Source of the DNA: Stenotrophomonas raiganjensis (SeqCode) | GTDB taxonomy: Bacteria > Pseudomonadota > Gammaproteobacteria > Xanthomonadales > Xanthomonadaceae | DNA length: 64,000 nucleotides | Assembly: GCF_030658505.1 (NCBI RefSeq) | Contig: NZ_JAUTXR010000125.1 | Coordinates: 1-64,000, forward strand | Direction of reading: 5' to 3' | In this document: in pieces, positions 53,198 through 62,600 of the stretch | Position numbering within the stretch: the stretch's first letter is position 1 | How the letters are laid out: each line of letters begins with the position of its first letter | Made by a program: the position numbers and the translations under genes | Notes under the pieces: model-generated | Told to the model about the DNA's origin: nothing | The model's database searches: none | Seen by the model: only the letters and a program-made list of their open reading frames with translations

Positions 53198-53376
53198 ACG
53201 CCCAGCTCTTCCCCCGCGAACCGCGCCGCATGAAGCAGCCGGCCAAGGACGTGCTGCGCGAGCAGCTGGTGGTCGCGGCCGATGAAGTGATCCGCCTGCG
53301 CGCAGAGGTTCTGCGCCTGCGCGATGCAGCAACCCAGGCCACCGAGCAGCTGCGCGCTGCGCTGGCCACGAACTGA
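53194..53376 (+). CDS. Small coiled-coil early protein
   Basis: 60 aa, helical with heptad-like Leu (VVAADEVIRLRAEVLRLRDA). Overlaps the upstream stop by 4 bases. Unknown function. Confidence 0.65.
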   Translation: MNAQLFPREPRRMKQPAKDVLREQLVVAADEVIRLRAEVLRLRDAATQATEQLRAALATN

Positions 53377-53387
53377 AGGAGGACAAC

Positions 53388-53603
53388 ATGGCCGACAGCC
53401 CCTACCTGTCCCGTGACGATATCAAGGCGCTCTGCCGCACACCGCGGCGCAAGGGCCAGGCCGAGTTTCTGCGCAACAACGGGATCCGGCACTATCTGGA
53501 CGCCCACGGGTGGCCAGTGGTGCTGTGGTCCGCGATCGAGGGCAAGCCGGAGCCGAAGACGCCGCCGGCGACGGACTGGAAACCGAACAAGGCAGCAGCG
53601 TAA
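53388..53603 (+). CDS. DUF4224 protein, possible excisionase
   Basis: 71 aa, start MADSPYLSRDDIKALCRTPRR with AGGAGG upstream. The pattern L(S/T)xxDIxxLC...KGQAEFLRNNGI is that of DUF4224 proteins, small partners that sit directly before phage integrases. A role as recombination directionality factor is plausible from position. Its TAA overlaps the integrase ATG (TAATG). Confidence 0.75.
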   Translation: MADSPYLSRDDIKALCRTPRRKGQAEFLRNNGIRHYLDAHGWPVVLWSAIEGKPEPKTPPATDWKPNKAAA

Positions 53604-54631
53604 TGGGAAGGAAACCGAAGAAGCCGGGGGCTATCCCCCGGTTCCGCCCGCGCAAACAGAAATCCGGCGTGGTGCACTACTACTACGACCACGGCGGCAA
53701 GCCGCGCAAGGAAACTGCGCTGGGCAGTGATTACGGCCTGGCCATCCAGAAGTGGGCCGAGCTCGAGCGCGCGGCGACGATCCCGACCGATGCGAAGTTG
53801 ACGTTCCGGCAGGCCGCCGAGCGCTACCGCATCGAGGTGATTCCGACCAAGGCCGAGGGCACGCGCAAGGCGAACCTGCGCGAGCTGGACACGCTGCTGA
53901 AGTTCTTCGACGATCCACCGGGACCGCTCGATGCCATCCGGCCGACGCACGTGTTCAATTATCTGCAGTGGCGCCGCGCTGCGCCGGTGAGCGCGAACCG
54001 CGAGAAATCGCTGCTGTCGCACCTGTGGAACTGGTGTCGCAAGAAGGGCTACACAGACCTGCCGAACCCATGCGCGGGCGTGAACCGCAACCGTGAGGAC
54101 GGCCGCGACGTGTACGTGGAGGATGACGTGTTGCAGCGCGTGTACGACGCCGCCGACCAGGTGCTGAAAGACGCGATGGACCTGGCCTACCTGACTGGCC
54201 AGCGGCCGGCGGACGTGCGCGAGCTGGACCGCCGCAACATCAAGGACGGAGTGCTGGTGTTGCGCCAGAGCAAGACGAAGATGCAGATGCGCATCGCCAT
54301 TACCGGCGAGCTGAAGGTGTTGATCGACCGCCTGCTGTCCAGGAAGCGGCCGGACGATGCGCCGATCAGCACGCGCCTGCTGCTGGGCGAAGACTGGCTT
54401 CCGATCGGCAAGGACGCGCTGCGCTACCGCTTCGATCGGGCACGCGAACGTGCTGGCATCCCGAAGGACCAATTCCAGTTCAGGGATCTGCGAGCCAAGG
54501 CCGGCACCGACAAGGCCGATTCGGCAGGCGACATTCGGAAAGCACAGCAGCAGCTCGGCCACCAGTCGGTGACCACGACAGAGATCTATGTGCGGAAGCG
54601 CCGCGGTGCGTTGACCAGCCCGACGAAGTGA
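53603..54631 (+). CDS. int: Tyrosine-type phage integrase
   Basis: 342 aa. SAM-like N-terminal core-binding region, then the catalytic domain: R201 in TGQRPADV, K in SKTKM, RDLR (294-297; the usual His is replaced by Arg), H320 in LGH and the nucleophile Y329 in EIYVR. The RDLR variant is known in this subfamily and does not imply inactivity. It lies 60 bp from attR, in the usual arrangement for tRNA-targeting phages. It probably recombines at the tRNA-Lys. Confidence 0.92.
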   Translation: MGRKPKKPGAIPRFRPRKQKSGVVHYYYDHGGKPRKETALGSDYGLAIQKWAELERAATIPTDAKLTFRQAAERYRIEVIPTKAEGTRKANLRELDTLLKFFDDPPGPLDAIRPTHVFNYLQWRRAAPVSANREKSLLSHLWNWCRKKGYTDLPNPCAGVNRNREDGRDVYVEDDVLQRVYDAADQVLKDAMDLAYLTGQRPADVRELDRRNIKDGVLVLRQSKTKMQMRIAITGELKVLIDRLLSRKRPDDAPISTRLLLGEDWLPIGKDALRYRFDRARERAGIPKDQFQFRDLRAKAGTDKADSAGDIRKAQQQLGHQSVTTTEIYVRKRRGALTSPTK

Positions 54632-54632
54632 A

Positions 54633-54661
54633 TTGCGGAGCGGTCTATATTTTGCGGAGCG
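54633..54661 (+). promoter_or_regulatory. Integrase arm-type sites, right arm of prophage 1
   Basis: TTGCGGAGCG at 54633-54642 and 54652-54661, direct repeats 19 bp apart between the int stop and att. They match the left-arm copies at 10585 and 10648 exactly. Confidence 0.65.
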
Positions 54662-54690
54662 AGGGAGAAGGGTTGAAACCCTTGGTGCAT

Positions 54691-54738
54691 ATGGTGGGCC
54701 GTGAAGGATTCGAACCTTCGACCAAAAGATTAAAAGTC
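54691..54738 (-). repeat. attR: Internal att: attR of prophage 1 / attL of prophage 2
   Basis: Identical over 48 bp to 10495-10542. On the minus strand it is the tRNA-Lys 3' half (CTTTTAA anticodon loop, T-arm, CCA). The bases continuing the anticodon stem (TCTTGA) do not pair with TCTTTT, so it is not a complete tRNA. It is the junction of two tandem prophages. Confidence 0.9.
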
Positions 54739-54779
54739 AAGAGAACAATTCTTTCATTTCAAAGGCTTAGGCGGAAATC

Positions 54780-54852
54780 CGTTCCGCATGGGTTCCCGAA
54801 ACTGAGCCCTAGAACCTATGCGCCGCAAGGGGTTCGGAGAAATTGCGGAACG
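54780..54852. promoter_or_regulatory. Integrase arm-type sites, left arm of prophage 2
   Basis: Variants of the arm site: ATGCGGAACG on the minus strand at 54780-54789 and TTGCGGAACG on the plus strand at 54843-54852. They lie 42 and 105 bp from the att core; the prophage 1 copies lie 43 and 106 bp from theirs, in the same orientations. Confidence 0.65.
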
Positions 54853-54871
54853 GGTTCTAGGCCCGAAAGGG

Positions 54872-55381
54872 TCACACGGTAGGGCCAGTTTTCCATCGTC
54901 CCGGCACCAACCGCCCCTTCCTCGGATCCTTCGGCCTGGGCTTGATCTCCGCCGGCGGCCGGATCGGCTCCAGCGCCGCCATCACCCGGGCGGACGCGGC
55001 AGCAGCCGCCTCGTCCAGCCGCTGGGCCTGCTGCTGTTGCTCGCGGGTCGGGGGCAAGGCTGGAAGCGGCGCAGTCGGCTCGATGGGCGTGCTATCGGTC
55101 AGGCGGTCCACGGCCTCGCGCAGCGGAAGGCCAGGGTAGAGCCGGACCGCGCACCAGCGCTCAGCGAAGCGCTTTCCCTGGCGCACGCTGGCCACCCTCG
55201 CCTCCTTCACCTGCCACATCTTCTGGCCTTGCATCCACAGGCGAAGCCCCGGCCGGCCATCAGGCGCGACGCTGGCCGTCTCTCGGCCGTTGTACCAAAG
55301 CGACCAGCGCTCGCCCGACTGCACCCACCCCGATGGGATAGGTGCAACGCGGAAACCCTGGTAGCTGGAGGACGGGAGCAT
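54872..55381 (-). CDS. Prophage 2 border protein of unknown function
   Basis: 169 aa from the ATG at 55381. N-terminal half WSLWYNGRETASVAPDGRPG and LRLWMQGQKMWQVKEARVAS looks beta-rich. The C-terminal part is a helix with a QQQQ run and a basic Pro-rich tail. Not recognised. It holds the same place as the border gene of prophage 1 and shares its promoter palindrome, but the proteins are not clearly similar. A frame upstream is open but overlaps the conserved palindrome. Confidence 0.68.
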   Translation of the reverse strand: MLPSSSYQGFRVAPIPSGWVQSGERWSLWYNGRETASVAPDGRPGLRLWMQGQKMWQVKEARVASVRQGKRFAERWCAVRLYPGLPLREAVDRLTDSTPIEPTAPLPALPPTREQQQQAQRLDEAAAAASARVMAALEPIRPPAEIKPRPKDPRKGRLVPGRWKTGPTV

Positions 55382-55388
55382 GCCCGGG

Positions 55389-55419
55389 AGCATACGCGCG
55401 GTCGTCGCAGATCCTGCGA
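55389..55419 (-). promoter_or_regulatory. Palindrome plus -10 box, leaderless promoter (prophage 2 copy)
   Basis: TCGCAGATCCTGCGA at 55405-55419 and minus-strand TATGCT at 55389-55394, 7 nt before the ATG at 55381. Same spacing and the same 18 bases around the palindrome as at 11020-11050. Confidence 0.6.
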
Positions 55420-55616
55420 ACACGGCCAGCACCTGGCTGAATCGTTGCCTGCGCGGCGCTGCTCAGGCGCCACCCGGGCAGAGCGGCCGGTGGCCCCGGG
55501 TCCGGCACGACCAGAGTGCGCCGGCCTGCCGCCGGCCGCCATCGGGCAACCGCGCGACACCGGGTCAGCATGCCCCTACACGCGCCAGCCACGGGCGGCA
55601 GGGTTACCCTCCGGCC

Positions 55617-56282
55617 ATGTGCGGCCGATTCGTCCAGCTCCCCATTGTCGACTTCGGCCTGCCCGACCTGGCGGACCTCGCCCCGGGCCTTGCCGAGATC
55701 CAGCCGAGCTTCAACCTGGCGCCCACTCAGCGCGCCGCGGTCATCCTCGACCGCGGCGAAGGCCGCCAAGTGACCCGCATGGCCTGGGGCCTCTTGCCCT
55801 TCTGGGCAAAGGCCAAGGGGCTGCAGGGCTCCACCATCAATGCCCGCATCGAGACGGTGGCCTCCAAGCCCGCCTTCCGGACGGCGTTCAAGAAGCGCCG
55901 CTGCGTCATTCCCATGGCCGGGTACTACGAGTGGTCGGTGAGCCCCGAGGACGGGAAGAAGGATCCGTGGTTCATCCACGCCACAGGCCCGCTGCTGGCC
56001 GCCGGCCTGTGGGAAGACACCAGCCCCCTGCTGCCCGACGGCAACCTGGGCACCTTCACCATCATCACCGGCGACAGCAGCGGCGTCTCGGCGGAAATCC
56101 ACGACCGCATGCCGGTGTGGCTGCAGGCCGGCCAGATCGATGACTGGATGGCCGCCGGCCCAGACGAAGCGATGACGATGCTGCTGGGCAGCACGCCCCC
56201 ATCCATGAAGGCGTACAGGGTCAGCCGGGCGGTGAACACGCCGCGCAACAACTCCGGGACGATACTCGAGCCTATTAACTGA
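55617..56282 (+). CDS. SRAP-domain protein (YedK/HMCES family)
   Basis: 221 aa. MCGRF gives the catalytic Cys2 after Met removal. NARIETV, KRRCVIPMAGYYEW and IHDRMPV supply the conserved Asn, Glu and His of the abasic-site-sensing SRAP fold. These proteins crosslink to abasic sites in single-stranded DNA. TACCCT at 55605-55610 ends 6 nt before the ATG, so it may be leaderless. It sits divergently from the border gene in the prophage 2 end and may be a phage or captured host repair factor. Confidence 0.92.
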   Translation: MCGRFVQLPIVDFGLPDLADLAPGLAEIQPSFNLAPTQRAAVILDRGEGRQVTRMAWGLLPFWAKAKGLQGSTINARIETVASKPAFRTAFKKRRCVIPMAGYYEWSVSPEDGKKDPWFIHATGPLLAAGLWEDTSPLLPDGNLGTFTIITGDSSGVSAEIHDRMPVWLQAGQIDDWMAAGPDEAMTMLLGSTPPSMKAYRVSRAVNTPRNNSGTILEPIN

Positions 56283-56371
56283 GCACCTGATTTAACTACC
56301 TCAACCCCATCCCGGGCAACCAATATCCTGCAAAACCAGCAATCGAGCAAACATAGCGACACTCAAAATAG

Positions 56372-56965
56372 CTAACTAATAACTGGGACCCCGCTAATAT
56401 GAGGCGGCAAGCCTTCTGCGTAGCGCCGTGCGGACGAGGCGATGTTCCGTGCAAATATTTCGTTACCTTCCATGCTCTTCAACCATGCCCTTGCACCCTC
56501 CAGAACTTCCGAGCAGAACATCGGAAGATCTAATATCAGACTATTGTCCGACATTGAGTTATGGATCGTGACACTACTTGTTCGCGGCTCGATGAACATT
56601 ATCCTATCAAACGGGCTCGACTTTCTGATAGTTGAACTTTGATGAAGCAAAGAACAGCGAAACTGGTAGCAAGCCGCCCCATCCAATGGCCCAAGTATCT
56701 TAGGCCCCATCCTCTCCCGCACATCCAAGGGAAGACGCGCAAGAACTTGGTCACCCATTCGAGGACGCACCCAAGCATCGAACCAAGCAACATACTTATC
56801 CTGAGTCGCCCAAAAATTCTCGGACTCGAGCGCTCCTGCCGCGTCAGGAACAGTGAGGGTGGCGTACAAAGAAAGAAAGTAAAACTTGTGCTCTAGAGAA
56901 TTCTCAATCTGGTCCAGTAGCTCATTCACAACAAACCATCCATGTGTTTTTTGAATGCTGCTCAC
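56372..56965 (-). CDS. HEPN-like accessory protein of prophage 2
   Basis: 197 aa from a GTG at 56965; markedly lower GC than neighbours. YQFRCSLLHQSS contains R103-x4-H108, an Rx4H motif as in HEPN ribonucleases. Preceding helices (LSLYATLTVPDAAGAL, KYVAWFDAWV) parallel those of the protein at 36947-37510. Position at the prophage border, on its own, suggests a moron with a defence or conversion role. No family is recognised by name; the HEPN idea is inference. Confidence 0.6.
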   Translation of the reverse strand: MSSIQKTHGWFVVNELLDQIENSLEHKFYFLSLYATLTVPDAAGALESENFWATQDKYVAWFDAWVRPRMGDQVLARLPLDVRERMGPKILGPLDGAACYQFRCSLLHQSSTIRKSSPFDRIMFIEPRTSSVTIHNSMSDNSLILDLPMFCSEVLEGARAWLKSMEGNEIFARNIASSARRYAEGLPPHISGVPVIS

Positions 56966-57015
56966 ACTGTAGTCGATAGACTAGCGTCGAACAATGCGGC
57001 CAGCTAGCTTGCAGT

Positions 57016-59640
57016 TCACTCAAACGACTCTGGCAGATCGATTCTTATCCTCTCAAACATCTTCGCATTGCCAGCTACGTTGGGGTGGACGTTGTCTCCG
57101 ACCTGCATGCTCGGTGCCCAGGCCGCACCGTCGTTTGCATCAGAAAGCGCCAGGTCGAACCGAACCGGAGGCAGCAGGTCAGCACCGAAGTACCCGGCAA
57201 GAATGTCATCGTTGTACTGGGCACGCAGCGCGGCCGCCGTTGGGAGAGGCGGCAAACAGGCCAGGGATATTCTCGACGTGCGACCGCGCAACTGGCTCAG
57301 CAATGCCTCGACGTTCGCCCTCCATGCTGCCCTGGTAATGCCACCAAGAGCATCGTTGGTGCCGATCAAGATCACCACCACGGTGTTCCTATCACACAGG
57401 CCCAACGCTTCGCTTCCGGCCGCCCGAAGGTGGTCAGAGCGCTGCCCACCACGGGCGATGATTGCGGTATCGATCGCGCCGGCTTCGACCCGCTCATCCT
57501 CCAGCATGTAGGACCAGGTCTTGCCATAGTTGGCGGCGCCGATCTGCGAGCCCTCGGTGATGCTGTCGCCCATCAACAGCACCCGGGCAGCACGCGCGGT
57601 CGGGAACGGGTAGTCAGCAACCATCCGGACGCGGTCAACCTTCACGCCGCCGGCGGTGGTGCCGGGGAAGACCACGCACGGCGTGCCCCACGGCCTACCA
57701 CTGTTCGCGCCAGTGCCGGCCCCATAGTCCAGCACAAGCTGCACATTCTGGCCGCTGACCAAGTTGGTCAAGGTTATGTAGGTGGCAAACCGCACACGTT
57801 TCACATCGAGACGAACTCGAGAGCCGGTCAAGGGCCAAGGAATCGAAATCTCGGCGACAGCTGCGGGCGGCGTTGTGGTGCCATCCCAGCGATAGACCCG
57901 CAGCTGCCCGGTCACCCCGTCTACGATCGCAGCAGGCGTGTCCAGCACGGTGCCGCTGGTCTCGCGGATCCAGCCGAGACCCCAAACCTGGTCGGCAGCA
58001 ACGATGTCCGCTACTGCCGACAGGGTGCGCCGGCTCAGCTGCGACTTTCCGTAGGACGCGGGGTAACTCTTGCTGGCCCAAGTGGATGATACCTGGCTCA
58101 CCAGTGCCCCATCAGCCAGCGTCGAGCCATTGAGCACCCAGCCTGCGGCCGAGCCATTGAAGCGCTCGTCGATAAGCGCGGGGGCCACGACAGGATCGAG
58201 TACATCTGCGATGGTTTTCGACAGAACCTGGAACTCCACGCGCATCGCCACGTTGATCGGCGACACCTGCCAGTCCTGGACCTGACCCAGCCCGTTCGCC
58301 TGCGTGAATCCGGAGGTCGAGAGGCCCGGGCCGGCGCCCGCTGACCCGTCGTACCTGACGTTATTGCCACTGATCGATCGCATGTACACGTGGCCGCCGG
58401 CAGGAACGAATGTCTGTGGGAAGCTCTCGCCCGCCAGCCACGTATTGGTTCCGTTTCCGAACTCTACCTGATGACGCGCGATCACCACCTTGTTCGCATC
58501 CTGCGCCTCAATGATGGCTTGCCCGGCGCCGGCGAAGACCGCTTGTACTTGGCTCATGTACCCACCCGGCGAGGGCTGCGCGATGCCGTATCCGTTCGCA
58601 ACGTTGGCATTGCCGGTGTAGGTGGAAGAGACGGATCCCAACGGCACGATACTGGCGTCCACATCCTCGAGCCCCAAATAGCGGGATGCAAGGGTTGCAT
58701 TTGCTTCGGCACTTGATGCCGCAGTCTCCGCGCGCTCGACACGTTCTGCCAACGGCGGCGAGTCTTGCCCTTGATAGTCAACGCGAAGCGATATTCGAAT
58801 TGCCGGACCAATGACAGGAGAGCCCTGAATGTCTCCAATGTTCACCGAGTCACCTACCAGCCAGCGGGCCGAGCCCGGAGGGGTTCCACCTGGCTCGTCA
58901 AAGCAAATGTTCACGCCTGAAATCGGCTTGTACACGATGTAGGAGCCGGCCTCTGCCGTGTACTCAGGCGAGATGGTCACAACGCCTGCGGAGGTGATCG
59001 ATACGGGCAAGATGGCGGCAGTGTACGTGCCGGCGCCATTCGCGCGAGGCGACAGTACATGGAACTGCCCAGCAGCCGGCCCCAAGAAGCGCGCGGAGAT
59101 TCGTAGCAACAGCGCGCGGAATGGAAGCGTCACGGCATTGCCGAACATGGACGCAGCTACGGCGGGGCCACCGGCGGCGGTGGTGGAGCCGAGCACTGCA
59201 CTTTCAAGCTCTCCCGTGTCACCAAGCAAATACCCCAGCGCAGCCACGGAATCGCGACTGGCCTTCTCGGTGATCGTATCCGCGCGTAGCCATTGCCAGC
59301 CGGTGCCGCTCCAACGGTACTGTCCACTGTTGCTCACGGACTGACCTGAGACAGGATCTACATGCGTGCCCGGATCGCTGATCACGTCTGCAGCAAAGCC
59401 CACGCCACGGCTGGTATCAGCTTGCAGTGCGGCCCACGATGGATAGCGCTTAAGCCCGTTGGCGCCGACAAACTGATCGAACTCCGTGAGGATCCCGTTC
59501 CAGCTACGTCGAGACCGGCCAAGCCGATCATTCCAGGTGGGCCCAGCCCCGTTGATGCCGGCATCAAGGTTCTCGGCGTTGTCGTACAGATCAAGGGGTG
59601 AACTCGACCCCACCGGGTTGCCGGTGCTGTATCTGGTCAT
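57016..59640 (-). CDS. Tail fibre with C-terminal SGNH/GDSL hydrolase domain
   Basis: 874 aa. N-terminal fibre region (DLYDNAENLDAGING is a common start of such fibres) and beta-rich repeats. The last ~220 residues are an SGNH esterase: block I LLMGDSITEG, block III GTNDALGG and block V GDNVHPNVAG with Asp-His. It likely de-esterifies the host O-antigen or capsule. It is the last late gene on this side, like the SGNH fibre of prophage 1, although sequences differ. Confidence 0.86.
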   Translation of the reverse strand: MTRYSTGNPVGSSSPLDLYDNAENLDAGINGAGPTWNDRLGRSRRSWNGILTEFDQFVGANGLKRYPSWAALQADTSRGVGFAADVISDPGTHVDPVSGQSVSNSGQYRWSGTGWQWLRADTITEKASRDSVAALGYLLGDTGELESAVLGSTTAAGGPAVAASMFGNAVTLPFRALLLRISARFLGPAAGQFHVLSPRANGAGTYTAAILPVSITSAGVVTISPEYTAEAGSYIVYKPISGVNICFDEPGGTPPGSARWLVGDSVNIGDIQGSPVIGPAIRISLRVDYQGQDSPPLAERVERAETAASSAEANATLASRYLGLEDVDASIVPLGSVSSTYTGNANVANGYGIAQPSPGGYMSQVQAVFAGAGQAIIEAQDANKVVIARHQVEFGNGTNTWLAGESFPQTFVPAGGHVYMRSISGNNVRYDGSAGAGPGLSTSGFTQANGLGQVQDWQVSPINVAMRVEFQVLSKTIADVLDPVVAPALIDERFNGSAAGWVLNGSTLADGALVSQVSSTWASKSYPASYGKSQLSRRTLSAVADIVAADQVWGLGWIRETSGTVLDTPAAIVDGVTGQLRVYRWDGTTTPPAAVAEISIPWPLTGSRVRLDVKRVRFATYITLTNLVSGQNVQLVLDYGAGTGANSGRPWGTPCVVFPGTTAGGVKVDRVRMVADYPFPTARAARVLLMGDSITEGSQIGAANYGKTWSYMLEDERVEAGAIDTAIIARGGQRSDHLRAAGSEALGLCDRNTVVVILIGTNDALGGITRAAWRANVEALLSQLRGRTSRISLACLPPLPTAAALRAQYNDDILAGYFGADLLPPVRFDLALSDANDGAAWAPSMQVGDNVHPNVAGNAKMFERIRIDLPESFE

Positions 59641-59661
59641 CTTGGTGCGTCTCCAGTGGTG

Positions 59662-62600
59662 CTACGGCGCGGTCGCGTCGTCGTATTGGTAGAAGGCGGG
59701 GTCGTACTGCAGGGCGGTCAGCTCCACCGAGCCGTCTTCGCCGGGCGTGAGTTCGGCCAGCACTGCGTCGTACCCAGCGCGCGTGCTGTCGCAGAAGATC
59801 AGCTCGGGCGGGTCAATCGTTGGGTCGTCCATGATCCAGGTGTTGAACGCGTGCTCGCCGGGCAGTGCCGAGGCGGCGATAGTCAGACGATGGTCGTCCA
59901 CACGGGTGGGCACCATCACGCCGGACAGCGTTCCGTCCTGAAATCGGACCAGGCACCGCGGCGCTGGCAGGCTCCAGTCCAGGTACTCGCCCACCTCGAT
60001 CAGAAGCCGGGTTCCATCCAGCCGCGCCGACTCAATCATGGTGCTGGTGGTGCTCGAACCCGGAATGTCATCGAACAGCTTCACCCGGTCGCCGTACTGG
60101 TAGACCAGGCCCATCATCTCGGTCTTGGTCTTATAGGTCAGGCGCTGGCCTTGGTGCTTCATCAGCCGGCGCATGCCGATCCGGTACGCGCGATCGCGCG
60201 TGCCGACACCCTGCAGCTCGTAGGTCTCCACCTTCCACGGCTCGGTCACACCCGGTAGTCGGCACTCCACCGTCTCGGCCGCCCACGTGACCTCGTCGAC
60301 GTAGGTCACGTCCACGCCGTCGTAGTCGTCCGGGCCCGGCGAAATGAACGACGTGCTGAGCGGCTCAAGCTGGCGCTGCGGCGAGATCCCGCCTCGCCAC
60401 CCCTTCACCCCTTCGCGGCCTGCCGAACACATCGAATCGATCAGCAGGAAGTAACCCATGCCCGCCTGCGCCGCCATCTGCAGCATGTCCAGTGCGCTGG
60501 TGCCGGACTTCTCCGCGCTGAAGTCGAAGAATTCCCCTCGTGGCGTCCAGTAGGTGTCTTCCAGATGCTGCAGCGTGTCCGTATCGATCTGGTCCGCCGG
60601 CAGGCCAAGGGAGCGCATGACGTGGATCATGGCGCCGCTGATGCTGCGTGCAGTGCCTTGGTCGTAGAGCCGTGTAGCCTCTACATTGAACCGGCGGTCG
60701 GTCTGCGCTGCCAGCTTCGTCCCGGTGGTAACCGTCAGGCCGATGGTCGTCAGGTCGTCGTAGCGTGTCGGCCGCTGCGACAGGCGCGCGCGCAGGCCCT
60801 GCCAGTAGCAGGCATCCCGTGCCGAATTGCCCCCGCGCTCTGTCACCCGCCTGATCCGCACCTCAACCTGCCCAGGTGCGCCGAGGGTGATGCGCTCGGT
60901 GAAGCCCACCGCATCCTCGGAGTATCCGGTGTACGTGTGGGTCCGAACCGTCCAGGGCGCGCCCGAGCCATACACCCGATATCCAACGCGGATGCTGACC
61001 GTAAACGTGCGCTTGTTGCCCTTGCTGGTGTACCAGATCAGGCCGCTGGGGAAGTTGAAGTCGTATTCAAACGCATCGGTGGTTTCGCCGTTCGGGCACA
61101 CCAGGAACGGTCCCAACCACTCCTCGCCCTCCTGGAACCCGGTGGCGCTGTAGTCAGTGGCCGTCCGGCTGGTCCAGCCCGGCCAGCTCGTATCGACCAC
61201 GCCAGCCTCTGTAAGCCGTTCCACCGCCAAGGTGAGCCCGGACACGGCCGCAATCCGATAGTCACTTTGGCCGCGCGACATTGCCAGAGACACCACACCA
61301 GGCGGCAGGCCTCCAAAAGCAGTTCCGGTCGGGCCGTCATAGGCCAACGTCACACGGGGCTGCGTCGCAGGTGTTCCACCGCTCGTGGCCACACCCACCG
61401 TGGACGTTGGGCTGCTACCGAAGACAGACGCCGGCAGTCCGCTGTAGGTGATGCTCCCGCCAGCAAACGGGCTGGCCGCCTCAGCAATCGTCACCACACC
61501 GCCGGACTGGGTCGCCACCAAGCCGCTATCCACCAACTGGTCGTTGATGGCAGTCAGCAGCACGCCCAAAGTGATGTAGTTGGCCACCAGCGCCACGCTG
61601 TAGGTGGTTCCCCGCCAGCTGATCCCGAAGGTGACCGGAGAACCGCTGAAGTCGAAGTTGCTCGCAGCGGCCGATCCCGTCACACGGGCAGCGCTGCCAC
61701 CAACACCGGGCACTGCGGGCGAGCCAGGGACGTAGCTGGCCACGAACAACGCGTAATCGGCTCCGTTGTAGGTCAGCAGAACCGGCATGCCCACGTAGGG
61801 TGCCAATTCCGCCACAGCACTGCCGGCGATGATCGAGTAAAGGCCGCTGGTGGTCGCGGTGAAGGAAGCCGCAACCTTGAGCGTGAGCACGGCGCCGACA
61901 ACCCAGCTGCTGGGCACGGAGCTGGTCGGCCGCTCGTTACCGTTCGCGTCGGTGACTGTCGCGTTGTTCAGGGTGATCACATTCCCCGATACCGTCACCG
62001 AGTCTGCGTTGATGCCCGTAGACACGTCTGCCGTGTCGCTCAGGTCCAGGCCGGCTGTGCCAGAGGCGGTAGCGCCCACCTCGGTGGAGTTCACCCAGTT
62101 CTCGGAGCGCACGTCGCCACCGACATCGGCGCCCGGTGGGTAGATGGTCATCTGCACGTCACTGCCGAACGAGCTGATGGGCGTGTTCCCCAGCCGGGCC
62201 GAACCCACCGGGATGATGTGCCGCCCCTTGCCCACGCACACGAACATGTGGGTTCGATAGGATTTCTCCCCCACGAAGCGGGACACCGGCTGCACCAGGT
62301 AGTCGGCCCAAACGCGGCACCGCCCCAGAACCTCGCGCACGGGGCTTCCGAGCCGCGCAGTGTTCGCCCGCGCCGTGTCGAGGCTGAGGCTATCTCCCTG
62401 CCCGTTTCGACTGCCGGGCAGGTTGTTGGCCATGTAGATGGCATACGCAGCCACCACCGCAACCACGACCCAGTAGATCACTGCGGCGATGCCCTCGTAA
62501 TGAGGGACCGGGTAGATGCGCACGTCGCTGCCGTGGTCGATCCAGGTGGTTGCCCACGCACCTGGCGCAACCGGCGCGCCGTCCACCTCCAGCTCGATTG

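Larger units (their letters stand above)
10495..54738. mobile_element. Prophage 1: complete podovirus-type prophage (BPP-1/BcepC6B-like)
   Basis: A 44.2-kb element bounded by identical 48-bp repeats from a tRNA-Lys 3' end. It carries, in genome order, tail fibres, internal virion proteins, tail tubular proteins, cement, capsid, scaffold, portal, terminases, lysis, replication, cro/CI, recombination, methylase and integrase. T7-like tubular proteins and Bbp16/Bbp19-type genes mark it as a short-tailed phage related to Bordetella phage BPP-1. No reverse transcriptase or obvious diversity-generating retroelement is present. All essential modules look intact, so it may be inducible. Confidence 0.9.
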
